A stretch of 64,000 bases of DNA from Halichondria panicea (Eukaryota; Porifera; Demospongiae; Suberitida; Halichondriidae), in assembly GCF_963675165.1 (NCBI RefSeq), contig NC_087382.1:2457567-2521566 (forward strand), written 5' to 3'. Made by a program: the position numbers and the translations under genes. The notes under the pieces are model-generated. The model ran no database searches and was not told the origin of the DNA. It saw only the letters and a program-made list of their open reading frames with translations. This document shows, piece by piece, positions 25,489 to 37,410 of this stretch (position 1 is the stretch's first letter; every line of letters starts with the position of its first letter).

Positions 25489-27916
25489 CTATGGTCCATA
25501 AAGTTCCGTGTCAAATTTCACTGTTAGTTTGGGATCACCACTGTTTTGAGTCTTTAACGTCTGTGCTAGTTCGGAAAATCCCACCGTCTCTTCTTGCAAG
25601 GATTGAATAAGCTCCTCTTTACTCAGCTTTCGCTCTAACCTCGTGATAAGCATCTCCCTGAGACAGTCTAGACTATCGCCTCTCCGTTTGATCTCAATTG
25701 CATCGAGGTCATGATGACGGAGGCCCAGAGCCAGGCCAAGGTAGTACCACTTGATCATGGCAGGGCGGAGGTCAACCAGTAGCTTATGAAGGTTGTCAGG
25801 TGTGAGCGATTCAGACTGACCTTCATGAGAGCATGATCCCTTCGAAGCTGGAGGTGCAGGGTCTGGTGTTGTGAGGGGGATGGCTGACACTTGTTTTGTT
25901 TGCTTGGCTGGTTTGCTTCTTGATCTCGTAACCATTGACGTGCCTAAATGAATGTACGTAAGTAAAGTTAGACCGTAAACTGAGAACTAACCTGAGTCAA
26001 TACATGGTCTCTTAGTGGCAGTTGTTGGTGGCTCACCAAGACGACGCTTCCCTGCATCAGTATATGAATGATTAGCAGCATATAGTTCACACAACAAACA
26101 CTGGTTAATAAACTTACTTATTGGTTTTTCCTGTGTGGATGGCAAAGCTGACGTGAAAACCAAGACAGTAAATATTTCACCACATTTGGGACAGCTTGAA
26201 CCATTTCCCTTCCCCACAGCACAAACAGGACACACAACATGTTTGCAAGAGGTGGTGACTGATTCCACGTCTTTGCCGCATTCTTTACAGTAGATCGTGG
26301 GGTTGGCCCAGCAACAGACGATGAGCAGGTCAGCCCAGACGTCCGCCTCCATTACCCAGAACTTGGAGTTGAGCATCCTTGTGGCCATTTCCAGTGGAGG
26401 ACCCCACCCCGAGCGAAGGCTCTTGAGGAGAGAGATCAACTCTTTCAGTGAGAATGACGCGGACACTTTTTTAGTAAGTGTCCAACAAAATACGCGAAGA
26501 GTTCGGATTCTATCAAAGAAACAGAATATATTTGTTAAGTTGCAGGGGACACAATAGTTTAGCCTAGATTTTGTAGAGCATGTAGGGTGTATGGTACCTT
26601 TTCAGTCTAGCTTCCAGTCTAGCTTCCAGTCTAGCTTCCAGTATAGCTTCCAGTATAGCTTCCAGTTCAGCTTTTATCCTGTCTATACTCTGTTCCTGTG
26701 AATTAAAGAAATCATTTGATCATGTTATGCTTCTCACAATGCACTATGGAATCCCAACATCCAATCCCCTATAAACTGGCTCACACTTAAGAACTTCATA
26801 CTAATAATTCATAAGCAATGTATAGGTTGCCCAAACCATCCCCATAGAGATACACTCTGAGGCAAAGACAGTACCTATGTGAGCTTGTTTAAAATGGACG
26901 AGTGTAGAGCGACACCAATCCTTACCAACGAGTCCAACTCCAACACGTTCAACGCGTCCAACACCTTCAACGCGTCCAACCTGTCCGATGCTTTCAACAT
27001 GTCCAATGTGTTCAATGTGTCCACTGTGTCCAACGCTTTCAACGCGTCCAACGCGTCCAACGCAAACTGCATCACAAACGATTAACAATCAATTGTATGG
27101 CTACTCGTGCAATAAGGGATTAATAGCACTCATAACAAGCACTGGCAAGGTTAATAGCACTCGACTACGCCTCGTGCAATTAGTATCCTTGCCATTGCTT
27201 GTTACTCGTGCTATTAATCCCATATTGCACTCTTAGCCATAATATTAATTATACTAAATTATATAGGTTGCCCAAACCATCCCCATAGAAACACGCTCTG
27301 AGGTAAAGACAGTACCTATGTGGGTTAGTGTACAATGGAGGAGTGTAAAACGACACCAATCCTTACCCACGCCTTCGCCTCCAACTCCCACGCCCACGCA
27401 GTGGCCTCCAATGCTTCCGCATTTGCCTCCAACGCCCACGCAGTGGCCTCAAACGCCACCTCAAACGCCGCCTCAAAAAAGACTGTTTGAAATGAAGACA
27501 ACACGCCGCTTTCGAAGTCGGGGAAGTCGGGGAATGGCGAAATGAAACTTAACTCCTGTGTGAGGGGATCAACTGGTGTATTCAGCTTGCCCTTTTGTTG
27601 TTTTGTGTCTGATATAAACGGCATGACTGTTTCTCGATGTTGGGAATTCTGTATTAAAATAGTGGTGTATGTGTACGTACGTGTATATGTGCAAACAAAA
27701 TTAATCAAGACTATCGATCTGTAGGGCAGAAATGTGAATGGCTGAACTATACATAGCTATACATACATAGATAAATATTAATTAAACTATACACACGACA
27801 ATGCTCACCAGCACTGTGACAGATTTTCCATCACTTGACATTGAAGAGGCTTCTGGCCATCTCCGGCGCCAGGGCCAGAGGTTATAATCTAGATCCCTTT
27901 GCACCTTGTCAGACAT
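25489..27916 (-). CDS. RING/Death family copy 2
   Basis: Exons E1 27809-27916 (MSDKVQRDLDYNLWPWRRRW), E2b 27367-27648, E3 26598-26695, E4 26118-26509, E5 25992-26051, E6 25489-25943; they sum to 1,395 nt, i.e. 464 codons plus stop. E3 encodes five LEA(R/I) units. The RING-like ligands CKEC, CKHVVC, CPVC-type and CPKC are all present. E5 has KRR...TKRPC. E6 begins with a basic segment (MVTRSRSKPAKQTKQ), then the Death domain (WYYLGLALGLRHHDLDAI, CLREML). A 1-bp difference near the end replaces the usual KDSKQW tail with a longer tail ending in KFDTELYGP. A second, truncated repeat exon at 26926-27065 lies between E3 and E2b. Activity is unknown; the domain pairing suggests a ubiquitin-linked signalling adaptor. 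Confidence 0.75.
26926..27250 (-). repeat. truncated extra repeat exon plus inserted palindromic sequence
   Basis: 26926-27065 repeats the donor and first ~15 tripeptide units (LDALKALDT...) of the E2 exon, then breaks off. 27090-27240 holds an inserted segment with inverted gattaatagcac/gtgctattaat motifs also seen in GDH introns (about 23085-23160, 30620-30720, 60550-60640). The E2 flank then starts again at about 27255. It looks like a tandem duplication of the E2 exon with an insertion in the first copy. Confidence 0.75.
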
Positions 27917-28221
27917 TCTAGCCTACAGTCCAGTATAGTATAGTAGTACAACTATAGCTAGCTAGCTACAGCACATAAAGTTACCTGGCTAGGCTACAAA
28001 TTGCAAATTGATGAAATAGCGAAAAATCGGCCTAAAAAGGTATTGAAGAGCTTCCTTGTTTCTTTCTTTGTTCCTCCCATTTTGTTCTAAAAAGGTACCA
28101 AGTTACTGTAAACTACAATCATACATGTACAATGTAGTGTTTAAAATTAAAGCCACAGACATACCAAAAAATAAGCTAGCAGGTAGGAAGGTACAATGTT
28201 CACTATCAGGTGTTCTCTATG
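27917..28221. other. spacer between GDH 3' end and RING/Death start (repeated in each unit)
   Basis: No coding sequence seen. The spacers at 20487-20875, 27917-28221, 37826-38130, 44534-44995, 50286-50634 and 58412-58756 share a block near the GDH stop (cagacataccaaaaaataag, ctagcaggtaggaag) and must contain the RING/Death promoters if those genes are transcribed. Units 2 and 3 are nearly identical here. No clear TATA or initiator is recognised. Confidence 0.5.
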
Positions 28222-28966
28222 CTACAAGGTGATGCCAGCCGCTAGGTAGACTGTGTAGATCTTCTGCAGTGCACACACATAAGCAGCGGTCCTCAGGTCC
28301 AGACCAAGGTTGTACTCACGAACAGCTCGCATGATTTGCTGCACAAGGGAGGGGAAGAGTTTCTTAAAATGGTAGCAAAATTATGAGCTTAATTGAATAA
28401 TGTTCAAGGGTATAATGTTCGTGGTTTTCGCTGATCAAGCATAATTATACCACGAACATTTATACCCATAAATTTAATACTGCACGCATGCATGATGCAA
28501 AAAGGCTGCTATTCTGCGAAAGTTCCATTGCATATAAAAGCAGAACACACATCGTAACAGGCAGTATTTCACTTCATAAAAAAATTACTATCCGTGTAAT
28601 CATACTATTGGTACATATGAAAGCGTCTTATACAATAGATACAAGTATTCAATAAAGGGAGTACATTAGTTATAATAATAATACGTACATGGTTTTAATC
28701 TAAGCAGGTTATGCCTTAGTTGCTACAGACACGATAACTTGGCTAGTGACAGCTCTCACCTTGGCAGATCTCTCCATGGTGTATTCTAGACCAGAGTTGA
28801 CGATGTCCTTCTCACTAGCTCCAGCAATGCGAGCACTGAATGCAGGGGTGGCTGTGATGGGGATAGACCCAGCACGACCTCCAGAGAACTTGGCCTCTAG
28901 ACTACGCTGGACACTGTCTGTAGGATGTGTGTGTGTGTGTGTGTATGTGTGTGGGTGTGTGTGTGT

Positions 28967-29005
<39 letters not shown>

Positions 29006-29039
29006 TGTGTGTGTGTGTGTGTATGTGTGTGTGTGTGTG

Positions 29040-29071
<32 letters not shown>

Positions 29072-29696
29072 ACGTGTGTGTGTGAGGGGGTGTGGAATTG
29101 CTATTAAGAATGCTCTTAGACTATTATAGATTAGCTTGAAAATTAAAATTTGTTACCATGAAGCCATCATCCATGCACTTGTATGGAGGTGACCTCATTA
29201 TGAACTCTAAACCCATACATGTAAAATGTAATTACCATAATTATTACTAGAATATTTTTGCTGGTGAAAAACTTTGCGAATGAGTCAAATCAGCAGAAAA
29301 GTTGACCCTTTGCGATCTTATTTTGCAAATTGATCGATTAATTAACCCAACCAAAGTTTGCATATGTTTGACAATTAAAACATTCTAGTAATACAACCCT
29401 CACGTGTACAGTACACAATAATGAATCAGAATTGAAATTAAAACAATAATTTTTACAGTGCTCTTTAAGGCATGACTAATGTTACGTATTAACGTTCAAG
29501 CTAAGGGGCAGGTCACTTCAGCCATGCACGTATAGCAAGTGTTTCCAGTTGGCAAATTCCTAAACTGAAAAGACTAGCTGGCGTATGCATGACCTGTATC
29601 ACTAGTAACAGCTGCAACAACATCACTACATGTATTGTACTATATACGGACAAACAGACAATATGATTATTATAAGCAATCTCACCATTATTACCC

Positions 29697-30465
29697 GAGG
29701 CGCGCGTGGGCGGCCACGGGTATAGTAGTCCGTTGGTCTGTTTGTTTGTTTGTAATGTGTGAGTCTACTCACCTGCATGCCATGGCACTGCGTTTACAGC
29801 ATGGATAGCCTTCATACAACAAGTTATTAATTTTAATAGTGGCAGAATTTCATGTTAAACCTTCGTTGTCAAATAAAAACAAGCAAAAGCTAAGAAGCTT
29901 GTGACTGGGTCTGCTTACCTGGATGCTCTAGCACTGCGTTTACAGCATGGGTAGCCTCCACACAACAAGTCAGTACTTCTAATAGTGGCAGCTTTCGGTG
30001 TTAAAGCTTCGTTGTCTAATAAAAGCGAGCAAAATGTAGCTTGAACAGAACTTGCACATGCGTTACTTATAACTGAAGTGATCCTGTACCAGGTCCAGAA
30101 ACAATGGAACAGGGTCACTAAAGTAGAAAGCTGTATATACCAGGAACAATATTGGAACAGGGTCACTAAACCAGAAAGCTTGCTTTAGCTGACTGGGATC
30201 CATGCAGGACCTGGAGCCATACTTCTCTGAGACTCCATGCTTCTTTGCTGTGATCCTAATCCACAGTGCATATATTTATAGTACTACTACCTGTTCTGAA
30301 ATGTTTCAGCATGCCTCCAGTCTGGTTTAGTTTTATTGCTCCTGAGTTGCTGTGCAAGTCATGCATGATGATGATAACAACATCACTATATGCACTGCAT
30401 TATATCAGTCTTCTGGTTTCTTTATAATCATGTCACCAGCCGAGGGTTTGCACTTTAGTGCTCTA
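29697..30465. mobile_element. ~770-bp insertion unique to GDH copy 2 intron
   Basis: Intron sequence shared with copy 1 (gcaatctcaccattatta) is interrupted here and resumes before the tgctaaaaata hairpin. The insert begins cccgaggcgcgcgtgggcgg. It contains a diverged direct duplication (gcactgcgtttacagcatgg ... caacaagt at about 29790 and 29930) and a second small duplication (ggaacagggtcactaaa at 30107 and 30151). Ends and class are unclear; no convincing coding sequence. Confidence 0.6.
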
Positions 30466-31646
30466 GTTATTATTATAATATCGTATGATATGCAAGTGCT
30501 AAAAATATAAATTATCTATTTTTAGCACTTCATGCAAATGCACTCATTCCTCCGCCCACGTAACTCTGCTAGCTACGTGCACTGATAGTGGAGTTGCATG
30601 CCCTCTCTTCTTTTATAAGCCCTTGATAGCACTCATAACAAGCACTGCATGACAAGGTTAATAGCACTCGGCGTATCCTTGTCATTGCTTGTTACTCGTG
30701 CTATTAATCTCATACTGCACTACTCTTAGCTATACTACTAATTGCCGAGCGCCTTAGCGCGAGGCAACTAATACTGCATCATATCTCAGAAAACCTTTGT
30801 ATGTATGTATTTACTTGATTAAACGCTCTCCTTGAATAAACGCCCAGGGTAAAACCTGTCTTTGTCAATAAACGCCCATCTTAAATAATCGCCCATAATT
30901 ATATGGGGCGTGGCACTGTGGTTGCAGCATAGAATAATAATACTTTTTATGATGCATCGATGGCAGAGAGAGAGATACCGACACAGAGGGCACTCCTATG
31001 ACTTAAATTTAAGCTGAGAAATAGATTTAAGCTGAGACAGCAGCCCAAGATGAGCACAATAACTGCTGCTGAGTCTCTAGCAAGCTCTCTTTCTTTCTTC
31101 TAAAATTGTACTTAAATACAACTCTGCACGAGGCTAATCATGTGCGTGTGTATACCTAGTTATATTGTATTACAGTGATTTAATGCAAGCATAAGAACAA
31201 ACGACTCTGACCTCCCATCACACACACACACACGTACAAACGACCTCTGACCTCCCTCACTACACACACACACACACTCACCTAGTAAATGATTGAGCCA
31301 CTCAAAATAGGACACAGTCACTCCTCCAGCATTTGCAAACAGGTCAGGGATGACCATAATGTTGCGATCCATCAGAATCTTCTCAGCAGCAATAGTAGTG
31401 GGACCATTGGCACCTTCTGCCACCACCTGTGTACACACGAGGCAATCTCTGGGTCAGTAGAACTTTAAAACTAGTTATAAGCACAACTACGTATGTAGGG
31501 ATGGATATAGTCCTACATACAGGTAAGAGATGAGACTGATCACACCTACCAGCGATAGGCCTTCCTAAAGACCTACAGAATGCAATATCCAACTTTGAAG
31601 TTGGTTATACTCTAGATCCAAGCAAAAAAACCTACACTCTTTCAAC

Positions 31647-31926
31647 TGCCATAACTTGAATTCCGTGGATCCAATATTTCTGATTTTCTGAAAGCTTAGA
31701 AAGAGACCTTTAAAATGATGTCACAAAGTTAATATTTAAGACATAGCCAATTTCGGCCCAATACCATGGATTATATACATGTATAGCCCATGGTCCAAGG
31801 CCGAAAAATGACAAATTATGCCCCAACGAAATTGTGGATTTAAAACATCATTTGAAAGGTCTCTTTCTAAGCTTTCAGAACATCATAACATTTTTGAAAT
31901 CGGATCAACGATACTCGAGTTATGGC
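31647..31926. mobile_element. ~280-bp long imperfect inverted repeat (MITE-like)
   Basis: Left arm starts tgccataacttgaattccgt, right arm ends with the inverse (actcgagttatggca); both arms share ctgaaagcttagaaagagac and a ggccgaaa/ttcggcc inner part, with a short loop. It lies in a GDH intron. Paralogous copies: about 39645-39935, 46580-46867, 52920-53210, 61415-61690. Transcribed from the gene it would fold into a long hairpin RNA. Confidence 0.8.
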
Positions 31927-32234
31927 ACTATACGCACACACACGCACAATACCTTGGCTTGTATTTGCTCAGCTATTTCTGCCGTAATCTGCTTCTCTCC
32001 GGCAGCTGGTATCAGAATATCACACTCTGCTGTCAGTAAGTTCTCAGTCGTTTCTTGTGCCCCTGGAAATCCTTTGATTGAGCCTCCGTTATTTAATTTG
32101 TAATCTTCCAATTCTTTCGCGTCGATACCGTCTTCCCTGTTAACGATGGACACATCCCTCTCCATCACGCCCACACACTTAGCCCCCTCTCTGTGGAGGT
32201 AGCGACAAGAGTGGAGCCCCACGTTGCCAAAGCC

Positions 32235-33066
32235 CTGTACATACATGTAGAGTTATATATAAGGACTTAATAGTCGTAATCAGACTAAGTGACAGGCTCT
32301 GGGAAAACCAGACTATTGGAGCAGAATTTAGTATTGAGCTACAGCTAAATTTATGCCTACAGTATAAAATCTCAAATAAAATGTTATTGATGTATAAGTA
32401 TCTACAGTCCTTCTACTACCTCTCTGTAAAATCTGATGCTCTAAATCCAACTCTTTCCATCGAAACGCTTCGTCCAAACTTTCGCTATTACCTTATTTTT
32501 CCTAATTAAGCAATCTTTGAGAGCCGTTTTTCTCGATACTACATTTTACGGCTTCGAGTTTCCAACGCGCATAACTCGGGTATGAAACTAGGTATGTGAA
32601 CACTAAGCATATCATTGTGTAGGCGATGCTCTGCTCTATCACTTGGTACATTAATCACCAAAATTTTAGTCTGCTCCAATAGTCTGGTTTTCCTAGAGCC
32701 TGTCACGTAATGCATAAATTGGAAGTTATAATAACATGGACTTATAATGCAGGCTACGGGGGTAGAGATTTGGGGAGGTCAATAGTGTGTAACTACCGTA
32801 TTACTAACAATTTTTAGTAATAAAATCGCATAAACCAGATACCATATCACAGTCTTAAGTTTATAAAGTTAGATAGCAAAGTCTACTCTGGCCCCCATCA
32901 TGCACAAGGTTTTTTACCCGCAAAATATTCTAGTAATACATGTATGTTATAATGCATAGGTCAGAGGTGGATCTTAAGGAGGTCAATAGTGTGAGCATTG
33001 TCTATTAGTTACACACATGACGTATGAACATTATGTTATTATCCTGAACAGGTAAAAATACCGTAC
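32235..33066. other. GDH-MOB1 junction region
   Basis: Intron-like sequence joining GDH copy 2 to MOB1 copy B without coding content, except the MITE at 32289-32706. Equivalent junctions lie at 40242-40579, 47177-47580 and 61998-62393. They share blocks such as gcataggtcagaggtggatc, so one ancestral breakpoint explains all. Confidence 0.75.
32289..32706. mobile_element. 418-bp MITE with 36-bp inverted ends, paralogous empty sites
   Basis: Ends gtgacaggctctgggaaaac (continuing cagactattggagcaga) and inverse with one mismatch. The matching sequence in units 4, 5 and 6 (taatagtcgtataatgcata) is uninterrupted, so insertion came after duplication. A gtaat-like flank on both sides may be the target duplication. 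Confidence 0.82.
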
Positions 33067-33620
33067 CAATCTTTGAGGGGAAGATGTTCTCATCGTCTAG
33101 TTGTTCTTGTACCCAGGTCATGAGATAGTCGATATACTTGGGTGCTGAGCACTTGATGGGCTTCTTGACGGTCGTACCATCGGCCCAGTGATACTCGTAC
33201 CTGGTGGGCGGGCGAGGGGTCAGAGTGCGTAACATTATAAATACATGTACACGGATGGGATTGAGAATACAAAGTGAGTTAGATTAACAGTGGATCCTTC
33301 TTAACGGCCATTCTTGAAGAAAATCAATCAACTAAACGTAACAAAGGCCAGGTCCCAAATGAACTTAGGTACAAAAAGGTTTCACAGCATCTATAAAATT
33401 AATATTCTTGAATGAATTTTGAACAAAAATTTTAAGTCAAAGTTCCCAGACTAACATCCCTACATATGTCACTGTGCTGAGGTGTTGCTTACTTTGGTCC
33501 AGCACTCATGACAGGGCATGACTCTGTTGTACAGTGAGCCGTGATAGTGCCATAGAGCATGTTGATCTGGTTAAAGAAGTCCACAGCTGAGTATGTGTTT
33601 GTGTGTGTGTGTGTGAGGGG

Positions 33621-33673
<53 letters not shown>

Positions 33674-34750
33674 TGTGTGTGTGTGTGTGTGTTGTGCATG
33701 ATAAAGGCAGTCCACAGGTTTGTGTGTGGGGGTGGAGGTGTAATACAAGGAAATCGATACGTGAGTTAGTGTACAAAATTATTACAGAAGAAGTACGTAT
33801 CATAATTAAACTGTACTGTACATGTACTGTATGCGATCATCAAACATACGCAAACTTTACAATGCTAGTGGCTTCGTAAAAATAAAAGACCGGAACCTAT
33901 ATACATAATGATTCTTGCCTGATCACAAAAGTTAGATTGCAAATTGCCAACGTTTCTGTTGATTGGCTCATTCGCAAAGGTTTTTCGCATGCAAAACAGT
34001 ACTACACTAAGGCTTACTGTTGACGGCGATCCACTCATTGAGGTCTTCACCATCTGGTAGTTGCACAGCCAGTTTAAGATTCCCACTGCCCAGGGTAGCG
34101 GCTGCATGCTGTACAATAAGGAGGGAGGGAGTAATATTGAAATATTGGCAAACACTTGCAGTGTTCAAAGGCGAGGTTGAGTGTACATTAACACACACAC
34201 AGTGTGGAGTTGGCAGGAGAGTACAGTATTGTAGGGGACCACATACTTGGTGGGTTTGGCATCTAAAGAAACACACACTTGCAAAAAATACACGAAAAAG
34301 TGGAAGTATAACTACCGTACAACTAAATTGGATGCTTAAAATACTTCACACACGCATGGCGAAGTGAATTTTGTCTTCTGTCTTGGGAATGGACAAATGG
34401 CCAAACTAAACTAATAAACTATACCAGTACGATACGCTAGCTAGCTGGGTAGCTTGGCAACAACTCCCGAGTGGCTTGTACCAGTCATAACATACCTTCA
34501 TCATGTCATGTTGGTGAGAGCCCTCTGGGATCTTCTTGAGGTGCTTCACAGTCTTAGTATTAGACGCTCTCCTGCAAACACACACACACACACACACAGT
34601 GACACTTAGTACAGCATGCTATCACACACACAGCTAGTTAATTATTAAAGATACTACTTTATAGGGCTCATTTTTGCTATTATGGTGTGTGTGTATGTAT
34701 AAAGTACTGCGTAGGTGATCAACTTACAGTCCAGATAGGAAGAAGCTCAT
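33067..34750 (-). pseudogene. mob1: MOB1 copy B, last exon missing
   Basis: Exons 34728-34750, 34496-34571, 34018-34108, 33493-33586, 33067-33200 correspond in size and sequence to copy A exons 1-5. Exon 6, with the two His zinc ligands and the helical C-terminus, is absent; beyond exon 5 the sequence passes into GDH copy 2 intron sequence. Splicing exon 5 directly to the next downstream acceptor (GDH GFGNVG exon) would shift frame (phase 1 onto phase 0). The first five exons themselves are intact, including HCTTESC. Confidence 0.88.
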
Positions 34751-35089
34751 GGCTGACTCTAGTGAGAAGGTGCTTGGACGGTACACACACCTAAACAAGC
34801 GTTCTTGAGACAACACAGTCAGTCGCTCTATTCAGAATAATCCGTGTCCCGCATGCAGCTAAGGGTACAGAGGTCATGTTTTGCTAGTAATGCCTAATTA
34901 CTAGCCGCCCTTGATAATGTTGCTTCCCACCGCGAGTTCAGGTGTCATCAGCTCAAAATGCTCCATAAAAAAACTCATACAACAATGTTTACGTGTAATA
35001 ATTTTATAATAGTGCAATATTAGTACAAGCAAAATGAGGGGTGTCGGGAATTAAACTTTTGTGTCAAAAATTTGAGTGTTAGTTTGGGA
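34751..35089. other. MOB1 upstream / RING/Death 3' spacer
   Basis: No gene seen. Shared with 42327-42677 (ctagtaatgcctaattacta, gccgcccttgataatgtt) but replaced by a different sequence in the first unit (18114-18486), where the region includes cacgcccatccaaaatggc. Confidence 0.5.
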
Positions 35090-35929
35090 TCACCACTGCT
35101 TCGAGTCTTTCAACGTCTGTGCTAGTTCTGACAATCCCACATTAGGTTTCTGCAGCGATTGGATAAGCTCCTCTTTGCTCAGCTTTTCCGTTCTTAATCT
35201 CTTGATGAGCATGTCCTTGAGGCAGTGTCGACTGTTGTCTCTCTGTTTGGTCGCAATTGCCTCGAGAATATCAACATGGAGGCCCAGAGCCAGGCCGAGG
35301 AAGTACCACTCATTCACGGCGGCAGGGTAGAGGTATTCCAGCAGCTCATCAAAGTTGTCAGTTGTAAAGGATTTAGACCGACTATCATTAGAGCATGATC
35401 CCTTCGAAGCTGGAGGTAACTAAGTAAAGTTAGACCATAAACTGAGAACTAACCTGAGTCAATACATGGTCTCTTAGTGGCAGTTGTTGGTGGCTCACAA
35501 AGACGACGCTTCCCTGCATCAGTATATGAAATGGTTAGCAGCATATTATTATAGTTCACACAGCAAACACTGATTAATAAACTTACTTGAAAAAGAGACA
35601 GTCAATGCTTGACCACATTCAGGACAGCTTGGATCATTCCCCTGTCCCACAGTGCAAACAGGACACACAACATGTTTGCAAGAGGTGGTGGCTAATTTCA
35701 CGTTATTGCCGCATTCCTCACAGTAGATCGTGGGGTTGGCCCAGCAACAGACGATGAGTAGGTCAGCCCAGACATCCGCCTCCATTACCCAGAACTTGGA
35801 GTTGAGCATCCTTGTCGCCATTTCCAGTGGAGGACCCCACCCTGAGCGAATACTCTTGAGGAGAGACACCAACTCGTTCATTGAGAATGGAAGGAATGCC
35901 ATCGCTTTTTTAAAACTAGTGTTCAAGCT

Positions 35930-36815
35930 GGCGCTGTGCTAATGCCTCTCGCCATGTTTTTGCTTTCGCTCAAAAGTATTAGAGTGTTATCTATAATGAA
36001 TTTTATATTAAAGTTAGCTTATCTATATAAAGTCACTGAGAAGAAAAGACTTATTTACATGCATCTATTGTAAGTTATTATTTTTTGTATTATGTGGCTT
36101 ACCAGGACATCAAGAAAGAAGAAAATTGATTCTTCCAGGATCTGTAGTTCAGTGTATATAATATCTAAGAAGAAAAGACCTGTGTACATGCATATTGTTA
36201 TCTATATTGTTATATGGTAGTGTTTTGTGGCTTACCAGGCCCTCAAGACAAAGATGATTCTGCCAGGAGGATCTGGATCTGGATCTTGGATATTATTTTC
36301 TCACACATGGGGAATGAGCGCGCATGCGCATTACATCCACAGGAATAATTAAAGGGTGTGTCCAAAGAGATCAATTTTACAAATGGCTACTGTACTGCTA
36401 GCTAGCTGTTTTAACAGATATTTTCTGAGTATTGTAGCTAACAAAAAGCTAGCGCTTTAGTGCAAGGCTAACTCATATGTTGAATAGAAAGTTTGTGCGG
36501 ACAGATGATGCTATGAAAGATTCTGAAGAGACTGCAACAGCCTTCAATGTGAGTCAAACTAGCCATAACTCGAGAAAGAAGCTTTAGTTTGCTAATCCAC
36601 GAATCAAAATCCAAGAGAACGTGGCTAGAAGCCTATAGAAGCTGTTAGTTTTCGTCGCATTGTAACCGTTGAGCAGTTATAGCTGGAATACACACACACA
36701 CACACAGACAGACACACACACAGTCAGCTTTACCGTATCCCTCGTGCGGCTACGCCTCGAGGCATAATTAGCAGTACGCATCAAACGAAATATGAAAACC
36801 TTTAATTCTTCCATT
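35930..36815. mobile_element. ~890-bp insertion in exon 4 of RING/Death copy 3
   Basis: No counterpart in the other five copies. It includes two diverged tandem units of about 125 bp (36048-36165, 36168-36290) and a CA tract at 36691-36722. No inverted ends recognised, so its class is open. Confidence 0.6.
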
Positions 36816-37168
36816 CTATGAAAAAAAAAGATATTTTTCTTAAGTCGCAGGGGACACAATGATTTTTTTAAAGCCTGTAGATCTGTACAGCAAGTAGGGT
36901 TAGGGTGTATGGTACCTTTTCAGACTCGCTTTGATTTGTTCCTGTGAATTAACGAAATAATTTAATCATGTTAAGCTCCTCACAATGCACTATAGGAATC
37001 CTCCCATAATAACTTATGAACTTCGTACTTTTTATTATAGCATACATACTAGATTTCATAACGGCAATAATTATATAGGTTGCCCAAACCATCCCCATAG
37101 AAACACGCTCTGAGGTAAAGACGGGGCTTGTTTAAAATGGAGGAATGTAAAACGACACCAATCCTCAC

Positions 37169-37410
37169 CCACGCCTTCAACGCCAATGCCTTCAACGCCT
37201 TTGCCTCCAACGCCTCCCCCTCCAACGTACATACAATCACTTTCGCCTTCGGCTTCAACGACTCCAACAACCTCAACATAACATTCGTCACCGCCTCCAT
37301 CTCCGCCTCCGCCATGAACGCCTCCATCTCCGCCTCCGCCTCCGCCTCCGCCTCCGCCTCCGCCTCCGCCTCCGCCTCCGCCTCCGCCTCCGCCTTCTTC
37401 AAAAGGACTG
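37169..37410 (-). repeat. exon 2 repeat of copy 3: Glu-Ala dipeptide type
   Basis: A 6-bp coding repeat (cgcctc on the plus strand) gives KAEAEAEAEAEA..., then less regular AEMEA and LEAKALKALALKAW near the donor. Same exon position, acceptor and conserved leading peptide (RETVMPFISDTKQQKGKL) as the tripeptide type of copies 1 and 6. Confidence 0.85.

Larger units (their letters stand above)
28222..32234 (-). pseudogene. glutamate dehydrogenase 3' fragment, copy 2
   Basis: Exons 31953-32234 ([19 protein letters not shown] ... [12 protein letters not shown]-binding domain), 31282-31426, 28760-28917, 28222-28338. All upstream exons, including the catalytic Lys exon, are absent; MOB1 copy B follows instead. 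The third exon from the C-terminus lacks 60 bp in frame compared with other copies (SYFEWL joins directly to NHLL, losing 20 residues including YGRL). No stop is seen in the remaining frame, but the fragment cannot form a complete enzyme. Confidence 0.88.

Noticed and set aside
28222-34750. A MOB1-GDH fusion gene
   Set aside because: Splicing MOB1 exon 5 (phase 1) to the GDH GFGNVG exon (phase 0) shifts frame and gives an early stop, so the order reflects a rearrangement breakpoint.
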